DNA from: Rhizaria sp. SCN 62-66
Taxonomy: Eukaryota > Rhizaria, unplaced
DNA length: 44,023 nucleotides
Reading direction: 5' to 3'
Assembly: GCA_001724265.1 (NCBI GenBank)
Contig: MEDY01000258.1
Coordinates: forward strand, 1-44,023
Below the pieces are notes generated by a model, which saw nothing but the letters and a program-made list of their open reading frames with translations, had not been told where the DNA came from and did no database searches. Below are positions 1-13,100 of this stretch, piece by piece. The first letter of the stretch is position 1. The number at the start of each line of letters is the position of its first letter. The position numbers were made by a program, and so were the translations under genes.

Positions 1-314
1 GACGTGTAGTCATAGTAACACGGTATCATATTAATCGTAATCACAACACATGAAGTTCTGGGCGAAATATCTCCATAAGCGTACTTTTTAATACAGCACT
101 CTTGACCATTTATTTACCTCTTTTTTTTTTAAGATTTTTTCGACGAGGTAAATCATTACGGAGCCAACAAACATCGCAGCGTATGTTCTCCTGCTAATCA
201 TGAATTTCATTTGCTTTGGATGCTTTAAAGTTCAATTGTGGTGATCTCTAACTTTTCTTTTTTGTTTTTCTCTAAAACTTATATTACGTCCTGTTTTCTC
301 CTTTTTCGCAGAAC
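1..314. other. AT-rich region upstream of the zinc-finger gene
   Basis: No gene recognised. The sequence is AT-rich with a T-rich run near 120-130. A pyrimidine-rich stretch ending in CAG at about 309-311, just before the ATG at 315, looks like a 3' splice site, so the downstream gene may have a 5'-UTR intron or a further upstream exon. I could not fix the matching donor. Confidence 0.4.
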
Positions 315-1727
315 ATGTCTGACACTGTGGCCCGCCCTCGTCCGACTGCCTCCACAGGCCCCTCTCTCGGCCCTGCGCCTCCGTCGACGCTTGACACCAA
401 GCCTCCTCTCCTCTCCTCCTCTTCCTCCTCCGCCGGAGTTAAGTCTGACGACGCAGGTAGCGGAGCCCCACGCTCTTGCTGGACTCGCGTCTCCATCTCC
501 GTTCCTGTCGCCACCGCGCCGCGCTTCCCCGTCCGCGTCGCCTCCTGGCGCAACAAAAACAACGCTACATCAGCCACAACCGGTGCGAACGCCCTCGCGC
601 TCTCCAAGTCTGCCGCGGTCGCTGCCCTCTCTCCCACAACGACTGCGAACGGCGGCAACAATAGCAGCAGCAGTTCCGCCGTCGCCGCAGCTCTCAACGC
701 CACGCTCCCGGGCCTCGCAGCCGCGTACTTAGCCGCCCAGCAGTCCGCTGCCGCCGTCTCCGCCGCTGTAGCGGGCTCGACCCCCGGCGGGAGCGCGATT
801 TCTTTTGCCTCACTGCTCGCGTTGGCCGCTGACGCCAGTTTCCTCACCAACGGCGCCCCCATCGCGGTCGAGTCCGGTTCCGCCAACGCCGACGCCGCCG
901 CGGGCAGTGGCGCCGGCGCCGCAGCCTTCCCGGGCGCGGCCGGCGCCGGCGCGGGGGGCGCGGGTGTGGGCGCCGCGGCGGGCGGCGGCGGCGGCGGGCA
1001 GCAGAAGCGCCGCAAGCCCGATTCTGACTCCAGCAACAACACTGACGCGGTCGCGGGCGCTGCTGCCACCGGCGGCGGCGGCGGCGCGGCTGGCGAGGGC
1101 GGCTCTGGCGCCAGTGTGGGGCTGTTTGGCGGCGCTGAGGTGGTCTCGATGCAGCAGGCGCAGGCGCTGTCGACCGCGACCCCCGACGGCCACAGGTGCT
1201 CTCTGTGCACTTCCAGCGCCAAGCCGTTTAAGTACCTCGGGAAGTTACGCCGCCACTTAGACATGGCGCACTTCGCCGCGGGCGGGATGCAGGGCGCGCT
1301 GGCGGCCGTCGCAGCGGCGGCGCGGTTGGGTGTGGTCATCACTCTCCCTGCTGTCGGCGGCGGCGGCGGCGGCGCGGCCTCGGGCGCTAACACCGAGGAA
1401 ACCGGTGACGTCACTGCTGTGAAGAAGAAAAGCAAGTCTTCCGCCTCCAGCGCTGCCGCCGCTGCGGCTGCAGCGGCTGTCGGCAGCGACGCGAGCCCTG
1501 GCGCTGTCGCTGCTCTTATTTCGCCCGCCGCCACCGCCGCTGCTGGCCCCGAGAAGGCTAAGTTTGTGTGCGGCATCGACGGCTGCGACAAGGAGTACAC
1601 CTCTCGCCAGTCGCGGGCCGCGCACCGCCGCACAAAGCATGCCGGTGCGGCCGCCACGGCTGCCGCTGCGGGCGCGGCGGCGGGCGGGGGCGGCGCGGGG
1701 GCCGATGGGGGCGACGGAGATGACTGA
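315..1727 (+). CDS. C2H2 zinc-finger protein with Ala/Gly-rich low-complexity regions
   Basis: A 470-residue protein, probably a nucleic-acid-binding nuclear protein. Two zinc-finger-like motifs are visible. The first, at about residues 293-320, is CSLC, then KPFKYLGKLRRHLDMAH. The second, at about 417-442, is CGIDGC, 12 residues, then HRRTKH, which is a classical C-x4-C-x12-H-x4-H finger. Between and around them are long Ala, Gly and Ser runs typical of this window. The ATG at 315 follows a likely 3' splice site (CAG at 309-311), so an upstream non-coding exon is possible. It ends in TGA and converges with the phosphatase gene. The finger-1 region carries two of the dispersed DNA words (1242-1254 and 1254-1261). 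The target and pathway are unknown. A long antisense open frame over the same DNA is a GC-rich shadow. Confidence 0.8.
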   Translation: MSDTVARPRPTASTGPSLGPAPPSTLDTKPPLLSSSSSSAGVKSDDAGSGAPRSCWTRVSISVPVATAPRFPVRVASWRNKNNATSATTGANALALSKSAAVAALSPTTTANGGNNSSSSSAVAAALNATLPGLAAAYLAAQQSAAAVSAAVAGSTPGGSAISFASLLALAADASFLTNGAPIAVESGSANADAAAGSGAGAAAFPGAAGAGAGGAGVGAAAGGGGGGQQKRRKPDSDSSNNTDAVAGAAATGGGGGAAGEGGSGASVGLFGGAEVVSMQQAQALSTATPDGHRCSLCTSSAKPFKYLGKLRRHLDMAHFAAGGMQGALAAVAAAARLGVVITLPAVGGGGGGAASGANTEETGDVTAVKKKSKSSASSAAAAAAAAAVGSDASPGAVAALISPAATAAAGPEKAKFVCGIDGCDKEYTSRQSRAAHRRTKHAGAAATAAAAGAAAGGGGAGADGGDGDD

Positions 1728-2315
1728 GTGCTCTGTTTATGGAAGTCAAAGAATGAGTCGTGGCCATTGAATCAAGATATACAAATTTAGTTTATTTTTA
1801 TAGACGTAGTAAAACTTTATAAAGATAAATACGAGTGAAATTTGTATTCTGACTGGTGATCTATTATACATAGCCAGTTTGGTGCAGTAAAAACACCATA
1901 AACAAAACACCATAAACATAATTATCGTAGATCAAATAGCGCTGACCTGATCTCGCAAGAGTAAACGAGCAGAACTGAAAAAGCATAAAGCACTACTGAA
2001 CATTGAAGACACTGAGAAGTACATGTAGTGTTTCGTTATCAAGTTTAAATGAACGATAGGTGGTTGAGTTGAGGGTAATGTTGTTTTCCTGCTTGCTGTT
2101 GCGAGTGGTGTTCACATAATAAAATATTAATGTAGGCGGAACAATAGATCTTTAAACGTCAATCTTGAAATAAGATTAAGAATACAAAAGGGTAGACAAT
2201 GATAAAGATAAATGATATAATATATTACACTAAATAACAGACGTGTGTGTTACTTGTTTTTCTTGTCGCCAAACGACGGCCTGGGGCTAAGCTTATCGAT
2301 GTCAAGCCGCCGCGC
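1728..2315. other. AT-rich intergenic region between convergent genes
   Basis: It holds the 3' ends of the zinc-finger gene (+) and the phosphatase gene (-). AATAAA-like words occur on both strands, for example ATAATAAAAT near 2118 on + and the complement of TTTATT near 1790 on -. No gene is seen. Confidence 0.6.
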
Positions 2316-5300
2316 TCAGACCTGCGTTGCGGCGGCAAGCTGCAGGGCCCAGTGCAGCGTCCACGCCGCAAGCACCTGGTCGGCCGACTCCGGTACCGCT
2401 GGAATGCCCTGGATCGTCAGCTGGCGCAGGCGGCGGTGGGCGTGGCGGTGCGCGCGCGTGAGGGCCTGCAGAGCGCGCTTATCGGCCTTGACCTCAGCCT
2501 CAGTCTCAGCCTCAGCCTCAGCATCGGCGTCCGCGTCAGCGTCGGCATCGGCAGCCGGGTCAGGCGTAGGCTTGCTCTCGGCAGCCTTGGCTTTTGACCG
2601 GGTGATGAGCTTACTCGGAGTCTTTTTCGTCTCCGGTTTGGCGTTACTAGCGCCCTTCTCGCCCTCATCGTCATCGTCGTCATCGTCGTCGTCGTCGTCG
2701 TCACTGTCGCTGGCACCGTCGCTAGTAGAGTGCGTGCGCGCCTTAAGCCCAAACAGCGCATTGACCATCCCGCCCCCGACGACAACATCAACACCTGCAG
2801 CCACAGTCGCGTTGCTGTTGTTCGCCGCAGCATTGCTCTCCGCAGCACTTGCAGCGGCAGCAGCGGCAGCGACAGTGGCCGTGGCAGCGGTGTGGCAGAC
2901 CGGCAGCGGGTCCGGGACCAGCCGCGCCCAATGCGTTAGTGCCAGCATGATCCTGAAGATCACGCCCACGCGCGCGTGCGCGGCCGCCAGCGAGGCCTCC
3001 GCAGTTGCCGCGGCGGTGATGCACGCCGCCGCCACGGCCTCGGCCACGGCGACAGCGCTCGACACCGCAGCGCCGCCGACAGTGGCACTTATACTCGAGG
3101 AACTTACACTCGCCGTCGCGTTGTTAGCACGCGCAGAGTTCAAAGTGGCGCCTGTGCTGCTGTGCTTTTGCTGTTGTTGCAGAACGATGTTTCTCCGCGC
3201 AGCGCGCAGCCGGCGGCTCGCGCGGCGGGCGTCCGCGGCCGCGCGCGTTGCGGCCGTGGTCGTGCGCAACAGAGCCTCGATGCGCAGCCGCACCCACCGC
3301 AGCTGCGCGGGCTCACTCAGAGACTGCGCATCGAGCTTCGACTGCAGACCTGACTGTTGCAACTGTGAGTGAGAGCAGGAGCATGGGTGCGTTGTCGAAC
3401 CCGCGGCAATGTTGTTGTTGCTCTGGACAATCGCGATGTTTTTGCTCACGCACGCGCGCGCAGTGGTCGCTGGCAGACTGTGCTGCGCCGCTGCGAAGGC
3501 CAGCGCTGACCGAGGCAGCGACAGCGACGAGCCCAGGGCACCTGTGGTGGCGTCGGCGGCGGAGCGGAGCGACCGGGAGAGGGCGCAGCCAGAGACGCGG
3601 GCAGGCAGCCACGACGGCGCCAGCAACATGCACGGCTGCTGACTCTGCTGCGCTTGCTCTTGCTGGTGCTGCTGTAACTGGGACTGAGGTTGAGGGATGT
3701 AGGTGGGGTAGGATAAGTATGAGTGCACGGGGACGAGTGACGCGTCATCACGGGTTCCTTTGTTGTAAGTGCTGCTGACACTCGCGATGGCAGACAACGT
3801 GGCAGAAGCGGTGTCGAGCAACGGGTGGTATTGGCTGTAGCTAAGCAGCTCTAAGCTCTGCTGTTGCTGCTGCTTTTGTTCGTGCTCCTGTTCCTGCTGT
3901 GAGACCACGGCGACTAGCTTTTGCGTTTGCCTGTTGGTGGCGCTCACTGCAGCCGCTAGTTCATGTGCAGGTAGCCAGTTCACAGTCTCCCACTCGATCT
4001 CGCCGCTAAGGGGGTACTTAGAGCCGCCCTTAGCCCGACAGCAAGCAGCACAATACTGACTCACCGCCGCGCCACTTGTGCCCGGCGACCTCGGAGTCGG
4101 AGAACTGAGAGCGGCGCTCGAGCTCGTCTTCGAGTTGGCGCCGGCGTGACTGCCGCTATGGGACGATGACGAGGGCGGAGGCGAGGGGAAGAGGATGGCG
4201 AACAGACGCGCGAGCGGGCTCACAGTGCCCCAGGCTTCGGGACTGTCCACCACGAGCTGCGCAACGCTGCACGGCGGCACCCACCAGGGACGCACGGTCA
4301 CGCGTTCCGCGTCTAAGGCGGTACTTACACCAGGGCACGCGTGCAGGGCCGACAGCGCGGCGCTCGCGGCGGTGACCGCGCGGTGCGCGGCGGCCGCGGC
4401 GGCGGCGGCCAGCGCGGCGGCGGCCGGGAACGGGCGCGCCGCGCTGGCGACGGCGGCGCTGAAGCTAAGTACTACGTCCTTGGACGGAGGCTGCTGGCAA
4501 GCGCCGAGGCGGCCTACGTTCATGAGCGCTGGAGCGGGGTACATAGACAAGGATTGGTAAGGGTGCCGGGCACTTAGATTCCCGTTGTAAGTACCGAGCA
4601 TGTAAGTGCCCTGTGCGTCGACGGAGTAAGTGCCCGCCTTGCAGCGCAGCGGCGGCGGGTAAGGGTAGCTGTAAGGGGCTAGCGAGCGGTGGAACGACGC
4701 GTGCAGGGGCACTAAGGGGGTCTCAAGCGTGTCTAAGTAGTCGCAGCAAAGGGAAAGTAAGTAAACAGAGCCCCTTAAACGCGGGCGCACGGACACTGTA
4801 AGCACCGCTGTCGGCACACTTACATCGACGCTACTCGCACTCGCATTGAAAGCTGCACCAAGACTGTTCTTGTTGCTGCTGCTGTTGTTGTTGTTGTTGT
4901 TGTTGCTGTTGCTGTTGACGCTAATGCGACGCTTAGTGTTCGAATTAGCGCTGCCAGCATAGGCACTCGCAGTTCCAGTCGCAACTGCATCACTGGCCTC
5001 ATGGTTGTCGCCACCGGCTTCATCGTCCTCGTCGTCCTCGTCACCATCGTTGTCGTCGTTGTCGTCGTTTTCAGAGTCGTCAACGCTACCATTGCTGGCA
5101 TAGTCACTCATGCTAGTGTTGCTTGCATTGTTGGCAGTCGAGCCAGAGCCGGTGGCAACGACAACGATACGGCGGCCGCGGTGGTTCACGCTCGCGTGTT
5201 TAGCGTTCGCCTCTGTGCTCGAAGCGTTATTACTTACCACGACAGCGTTCTTCGCCTTACCAGGACTGCTGCTGCTGCTGTTGTTGTTCGCGTAAGCATT

Positions 5301-7474
5301 CTTGAGCAGAGCCATTGCGCCTGAAATCCCCTTAGACTTCGACTTCCCACCCTTAGACGGCTGTCCACCCTTAGACTTAGCCCCCTTAGACTGGCCGCCC
5401 CTAGACCCAGCGCCCTTATGGCGCCCGCCCTTAGACGACCCGCCCTTGCTTGCGCCGCCCGCAAGACGCTGCTCCCCGTCTAAGTGGGTACTTAGACTCT
5501 CTAAGGAGTCGCACGCCGCGGCGCACGCAGCAAGCGCTGTAATAAGAGACGCACTCTGCGTGCGCGTTGCTGTGACCACAGCGGGCTCCGTCGCGACTGT
5601 GTACGCAACAGCAATGACGCTGTTAGCTGCCTTGCTCGGCGCAGCGACGGAAGAGTTGCTATCGGCGGAGTCGATCAACGTATTGTTGGTGGTCGTGGCG
5701 GCCGGAGCGTCGCTGTCGCTGTTGAGGCTCGCGCGGGCGGCAAGAGGCGTGATCGCGGCAACAACAGAGTCGCTAACAGTGTTTGCGATGCTGTTATTCG
5801 TGTTGCTACTGTTGGCACTCGTACTTATACTGACGCGAGGGCTTTGCGCAACGCTACCCGCGGCCGCGCGGGCACTCGCACTAGCACTCGCACTAGAGCT
5901 GGAGCTCGCAAAGGCAGCTTGAGTCGCGTGGCCACTGGGGCCGGCGGCGCCAGGCCGGCCGGACCGCGAAAGCTGCGACTGCGGCCGCGGCAGTGACGGC
6001 GGCTGCGGCTGCAACAACGCCGGCGTCTGGGTCGGCGTCGGCGTCTGCTGCTGTGGCAACGAGGGCGACGGCGACTGCGACGGCTGCTGAGGGGAAGGCG
6101 ACGGCGGCTGCAAAGGCGGCGGTGGCGGCGGCAGCGGGCGTGGGCGTAAAGCCTCAGCGTCAGCATCAGCGTCAGCATCGGTAGCGGTAACATTCGTAGG
6201 GCTGCTCTGTTGCTGTTGCTGCTGTTGCGGGAGTGCCAGAGCCAGGTCCTTGAGAGGCGTGCTACTTACAGTGGCAATTGGGGCACTTACACTGACAGTC
6301 TCGAACGTACCCGCGTTGCTACTGCGATTACTGTTGCTGTTGTTGTTGTTGCTGTTCGTGAGCAAAGTTGGCGTTTGCGAGTGTGAGCGCGTTAGCAGCA
6401 GCTTCTGAGACTGCTGTTGCTGCTGCAACTGCTGCTGCTGCGCCCGGGTCTGGGCTTGCTGCCGTGACGACGCCTGCGTCTGCGCCTGGGGCTGCATAAG
6501 CAGAGGTCGAGTCGGCGACGGCGACCGCGACAGCGGCTGCTGCCCCGGCGACTGGGACCGCGACCTCTCCGGCGACGGAGACCGCGACCGCGAGTGCAAA
6601 CGCGGCTGCTGCAGCAACGAGAGCGACGGCGACGGCGACGGCGACGGCAGCGGCGACTGCGAGTCCGAGCCAGCGTCGACGTATTGACCGTGAACAGGAA
6701 CATTTCCAGTGCCAGAGCCAGCGCCAGCGCCGGTGCCGTTGAGCGAGCGGCTCTGGCTGCGGCTGTGGTGGCTGCTGCTGTGGCTGCTGTAGCGGCGACC
6801 GTGGCCGGGACTGTGGCCGTGGCGGCTGTTATGGGTGGCGGTGTTGTAGACGTAGCTATCACTCGCCTCACCATCATCATCATCATCATCGTTGTCGTCG
6901 TTGTCGTCATCATTGCCGTCATTCTTGTTTTCAACGACTTCGTCTAAGTGCCACTTAGACTCGTCTAAGGGCGCTTGGGCGTAGTCTAAGTGCAACCGCG
7001 GCCACCACAGCTTGCGGCAGCCACTGCGACTGCTGCGGGTGTTTGATACACTTGTAAGCAGCTCGGATGTAAGTACCTCACGATGTGTAAGTACCCCGAC
7101 TACAACCATCTCACCACCACTATGATTAAACCCAGAACTAGAGATCAAGCCAGAGCCAGAGCCAGAGCTGTTGTTGCTGTTGTTGTTGTTGTTGTTGTTG
7201 ATAGCAGCGGCGGCAGAGACAGCAGCCCAGTCGCCGGCGTCAGCCCTGCCCCTTAGATAGACTAAGTAGGCCTCGGACGCCAGACCCCAGGCCACGGTCC
7301 TTGGAGCACTTACACCAGAGGCTGGGGTACTTAGACTGCCGCTGATACCAGATGCTGAAGTCACACGGCCGTTGCTGTTGTTATGGACGGCACCCTTGAC
7401 AGTGAAAGCAGTGTTATAACTCCGAGTGCTCGTAGTAGCAGCGCCAGTGGTTGTGCTAGTGTTAGCATTGCTAT

Positions 7475-7508
<34 letters not shown>

Positions 7509-10105
7509 AGGTTTGTTGGGTATTGGTGTCGGTAAGATCCGCGCACCAGCCGCGGACCACACGCGCGCCCCACTTACATTGTAAGGGGCACTTAGAGCCC
7601 CGGCCGTGCTGGTGCGCACGCGCGGCTTCTGGACTCCGCGCGCCGCCGCGGCAGCAACAGCGGCGACGGCGGCAGCGGCACCGCTGGCAACCAAGGCGCC
7701 ATTAACGTTTACATTCACATTCGCACTGCTGCTGTTGTTGTTGTTAGTGTTCACATTGGCACTGCTGTCTGCAACAGAGCCAGCGCCAGCGCCGGAGCCG
7801 GGGCGGCCTGTCATGCTGTTGCGAGCACTGCTGCTGCTCGCGTAATTGTTATACGTCGCGGAACCCGTGGGTCGCGTGTAAGTGTAAGTGCCGGCGTTGT
7901 AAGTGTACGCGCCCGCGTTCGCAGATGTTTGCAACGACGGCAACAGGGAACACTGCGCCTGCGGCTGCTGAGGTTGCTGCTGCTGCGGAAGCTGAGCCTG
8001 ATTCGACTGGGCATTGCTATGGCTGATGGAAAGAGTCGGCGGCTTGAGAATCAGCACAGCACGGTTGCTGCCTGCGGCACTTCCATGCGCATCTAAGTAT
8101 CCCGGCTCTAAGGGTGATCGTGTGAGTGTCTGCGCAAGAGCCAACGAGGCCAAAGACGTCACTGCAACAACGCACGTACTGACATCACGGATACTTACAG
8201 TATTGCGCTTCGTCCGGCGATTAGAGCTACTGGAACTCTTATTGTTAGTCGCAGTCGTGGCGGCGGCTACAGTAGTCGTTGTCGTTGTTGTTGATAGTGT
8301 TGGTGCTGCTGAAGTTGTGGTTGTGACACGAGCGGGGGTGGCAGATAAGTTAAGCCGCTTCGGCTTAATAGGACTTTGAATACCGCTAGCAGTCGCAGTA
8401 TGAGCAGCGTTAGCAGCACTGTTGTTAGAGTCCGCGCTCGCATCAGCCCCGGCACTGCCGACGCGAGGCTGCTGCTGACTGCGACTGTAACTCTGACTGT
8501 GACTCTGACTGTGAGCGCGTCGATGACCGCCGTGGCCGTGAGGGCTAGAAGCGCCGTTCGCACTCGCAGTGGCCGCCGCTGCCGCAACGGTCACCGCTGT
8601 TGTCAGCGCAGCGGTGGCGGCAGCGGTGGCGGCGGCAGTCGCAGCATCGGCGCCCGCGGTACCGCGAGCAGGCGCTGGCAGCAACCGCGGCAACAGCGAC
8701 ACAACAGAGCTCGGCAACACAGGGCTAAAATCAGTCGCAGTCTGCGCTGTACCTGTGCTTGGAGCGCGGCTCGTGAAGGGCGGTTGCCACTGCCACTGCC
8801 ACTCCAACTGCTGCTGCTGATGTGAGGATAGCGAGGCAGAGCCCGGAGCAGGGCTGTGCCGCGGGCTGGCGCTGCCCGCATCAGCGCGCGCGCCGCTTGC
8901 AATAGCGTGAGCGCTAGCAGTGGCGTCGGCCGGCCGGCGCACTAGCAGCACCCTGCCACTGCCGCTGCCGCTGCCAACGGCTGCGGCCGCGGCTGCAGGC
9001 GTCGCTGTTGGCGTCATAATCGCGGCAGGAGCGCCAGCAGTTGCGGTACCGGCGCGAGCAGTTGTCGTAGCAGTGGTTGTTGTGGCACGGACTGGTGACA
9101 CCGGAGATCTGGAGCCAGAACCAACAACAAGAACACTCGGGGCAGCAGCAGCAGTGGCAGCATTAGGAACAGCAATAGTGCTAGAACTTGGATTACTTGC
9201 ATTTGCGTTACGAGTCGACGTGTTTTCGTCGAGGGGGCCTAACTTCGGTTCCAGGCGGCCTACATTAAAGGAGGCCAGCTCAGCCTCTAAGTCATCCTCG
9301 AAACGACTACTAGTCGCAGTAGAAACACTCGTACTCTGCGTTTGCTGCTGCTTCAGCGGCGTCTGCTGTTGTTGTTGCTGTTGTTGCTTGAAGGGGGTGC
9401 GATATTGGCCAGCGGACGAAACGGCAACGCCCCCCTTAGTCACCCGGAACGCACCCTTAGACGGGGTGTACGTACCCTTAGACGGAGGCGTCTGCGGAAC
9501 AGCAGCAGTGTCGTCATCGACAGCCGCGCTGAGACTGCCACTCAAAGCAGCAGCGTTGGCGTTGTTGTTTGCTGCGGCCGCCTGTTGCGACGAGCTCATG
9601 CCGACGGCGTCATCGTCGGCAACGGGAGAGTCAACAACGACCTCTGATTTGCGGCCGTTTTCGGCAGTATTCGAGTTAGCGTTGTCAGCGTTGGCGCTGC
9701 TGTCGGTATCATTAGCGTCGCCGTCGCCGTCTTTGTTGTTGTTACTATAGTAAAACAGCGGCAACGGCGCGGCACTCGACGCGCGCAGCCTGCGCACAAG
9801 CTGCAGCTGTTGCTGCTGATGCGGGGCCTGCAACTGCTGCTGCAGCTGCGGCTGCGGCTGGGAGCGCTCGGAGACAGGAGTGGCGGTGGCGAATACGGTG
9901 ACCGTGAGCAAAGTCGTGTAGCCAGCGCCGCCCAGGGCACCCACATCCGGCTTAAGCGAGGTATTTATACTCGAGCTGCTGTTAATGTAAGGGCCGTAAG
10001 CACTTACAATGCCGCCAGTGATGAACTGCAACGCCCACAGATCGACAGTCGCCGCAGTCGCGCTAAAGTCAGGCCGCCTATCGAAGTCAGGCCGCCCATC
10101 ACTTT

Positions 10106-10143
<38 letters not shown>

Positions 10144-13100
10144 ATGGTCGCGTTGTAGTTGCGACTGCTGCTGCCGCTGCTGCTGCTGCTCGTCTTAGAG
10201 CGCTCGAAGTTAGGCCGCCCCCTGCTGCCCCAGACTGCGGCGGCGCCGGGCCCGCCGGCCGTGGCGGGTGCGGCGGCGGCGGCGGCGGTGATGGCCGCGG
10301 TGGCGGTCATGATCGCAGTGGCCTCGGCGGTGACCGTGAGCAGCTGTTGCTGAAGCTGCGACGGCGTCGCCACCGGCGGCGACGGGAACGCGGACTGAGA
10401 CTGCGATTGGGAGCTACTGCTGCTGCTGCTGGTGTTGTTGTTGCTAGTAGGAGATACAAGGAGTGACTGTGAGCTGGTGATGGTGGGGCGTTGCGGGGAA
10501 GTTAAGCCGCCTGGCGGCGAGTTCAAACTGCCTTCACGGACTAAAGTCAGGCCGCGCTTAGCACCCACAGAGCCCGAAGATAAGCCGCCCTTTGAGTTAC
10601 TGCTCATCGAAGCAGTCGTCTTGCTGCTATTGTTGTTGTTGTTGCTGCCACTCGACGCCAAAGTTAAGCCGCCCGCAAAGGCTGTGAGACGCCGGGCGAG
10701 AGCGTTCGCGGCCGCGGTGAGAGGCGCATTGAGCAGAGTGTAAGTGTGCGACTTGCCCTGCTTAAGTACTCCATTAGACTGAGTCAAGATGACCCTCTTC
10801 CGCGATGACTGCTGAGCGTTTGCACGGCCATTGCCGTTGACACTGCCGTTGCTGGTGAGCGCGTTGTAAGTGCCTTGATAGTCGGTGTAGCCGTAGCGGC
10901 TAAGCAGGGTACTTAGATCAGAGGGGAACGGCCGCGATGGCAGGCGCCATGAAGTTAAACCGCCACTCACGGAAGCACTTAGAAGTCCGGGAGTGTTAAG
11001 CCGCATCGGAGTACTTACACCGACACGCCCGCTATCACCGGTGGCCAGAGCGCTGCCGCTACTCTTCGCAGCAGTAGCAGCAGCAGCACTAGTAGCTGCC
11101 GAGGCGACTGTGAGCGCAAGGGCGGCGGACACTGCCGGGGCCGCGGCCAGCAGCGGCCTCAGCACTGCCGCCGGCGGCAGCGGCGGCAGCGGCAGCGGCA
11201 GAGGCAGCGGTGGCGACTGGCCGTGCATGGTAGCACTCGTCGCATTGCTGTTAAAAGCACTGGCACTCGCGTTGGCAGTCTCGACACGAGCGCTCGAAGC
11301 GCGGGAGTGCGCGGTGTTACTCGCGCTGTCAGCATTACGCGTAGTAGTGTAAGTACCGTTGCCAGTGTAAGTGGTGGGGACGAAGCCCTTCGTTCCGGAG
11401 GCTAGTGAGACAGCAACATCACAGCTGTCGCTGCTGTAGGCACTTACACTCGCCGCGAGCCGAGTTTTTGTAGCGCCGTGGTGACGAGAGAGATTGTTCG
11501 TGGTCTCGATGGGGGCGCTTAGATCGAATGTTAGAGCCACTCCGCCCACGCCCTCGCCGTCATCACTGATGGCAATGACGCCAGCGCTGATGGCAGCCGC
11601 CTCAGCATCCGCAGCAGCCGCCGCAGCAGCCGCAGTCGCCCCCGCAGGCACCGGCACAGGCGTAGGTACAGCAGCAGTCGAGTTACTCGCAGCAGCGCCA
11701 GCACTTGCACCCGCATTTGTACTCGCGTTTGTCGCATTAGAACTCGTGCTGTTGTTGCTATTAGCGTTGCCGTTAGTTGCGGCAGTGCTACCCATGGGTG
11801 CCCCGCCACCGGCACCGGTACCGGCGGTGCCCGGGATGACCGTGAGCAGCTGCGCCGCCAGCGCGTCGACCACGGTCACCAGCAGCTCGGGGCAGTGGCG
11901 CAAGGACCGCGAGCGGGGACCGTGGGTGACGGCGTACTGACGCGCCAGCAGCGACAGCAGGGACGCCGGCAGCGGCAGCGGCAGCGAGGCCGCCGCCGCC
12001 GTCGCTGAGGCTGCTGTGGACTGGGACTGAGGCTGCGGCTGCGAGAGTAGCTGCGATGGCGGTGGCTGTGAGCAGTCGCAGCGCTCGCAGTCGCCTTCAC
12101 TCTTGTGCTCGCAGTCAGCTGCGCTATCGGGGCTGCTGCGGCTGCTGCAGCTGCTGTGGCAAAGGCAGAGACAGAACGGGTCAGCCGCCGCCGCTGAACT
12201 CGTGCTTTGACCGCCGCCAACAGTACCATTGTTGGCAATCTTAACGCTTGCGCCGGTGTTAGAGTTGTTATTGGACTGGGGCGTGACCATGGGCAGCAGC
12301 AGCAGCACAGCCGGTGACGCCGGCGCAACAACAGCACCGACGTTGTTCGAGGCGTTGGTGTCGCTGGTGACGGGGAATGAAGCCGCCCCTTCGAGCACTA
12401 GGTCAGACACGGCACGCTGGATCTGCCTGTTAATCCCGACATTCACGCGCGCATTCATTGGAGTCGCACTCCCAGTTGCATTCGCGCTCGCAGCAGAAGC
12501 AGTGGCCCTGGCGTTGCGACTGGCACTGCGAGTGGCATTATCTCCGTTGAGATTGTCAGTGCTTGCCGATGATGTAAGGGTCTCGGCCGTCCGCCTGCTG
12601 GTGATGCCACTAAGTACCTCTTTCTCCTTGCCCTCAGCAAATGTAAGTGCGTTGCTGCCCCCACTGTTGTGATTATTGTTGTAAGTGCTCGAGAATATAA
12701 GTGGCAGCGTACCGCGGCGGGTGTTGTTAATGTAAGCCGCACTCAGACTCGGGCCCGGGGTACTGAGACCGTGGAGCTCGGAGCTACTTAGATGGAGACT
12801 GCGAGAGTTGCCAACGGGGCTATTAGCGGCGGATGAGGAAAAAGTGTGGCTATGGCCGTTCTTTTCAAGAAATGAGCCGCCATTGTTGTTGTTGTTGTTG
12901 GTACTGCTAGCGTTGCTGCTATAGTCGGAGAGAGAGGAGAAAACGGCTGAAAATCGGCGCGGGGAGGGATTGACTTTCCGCACGGGGGTGCTTAGGTCAT
13001 CGATGGGGCCCATAAGAGGGGAGAAAGTGCCAAAAGCACCCTCCTTGCCATCCTCATCGTCGTCCTCTGCATTGTCATTGGCATTGGCATCCGCAATTGC

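Noticed and set aside
284-1657. Long minus-strand open frame (about 457 codons) opposite the zinc-finger gene
   Set aside because: It is Ala/Pro-rich shadow coding caused by GC-rich DNA. The + strand carries real zinc-finger motifs; the minus frame has no recognisable domain.
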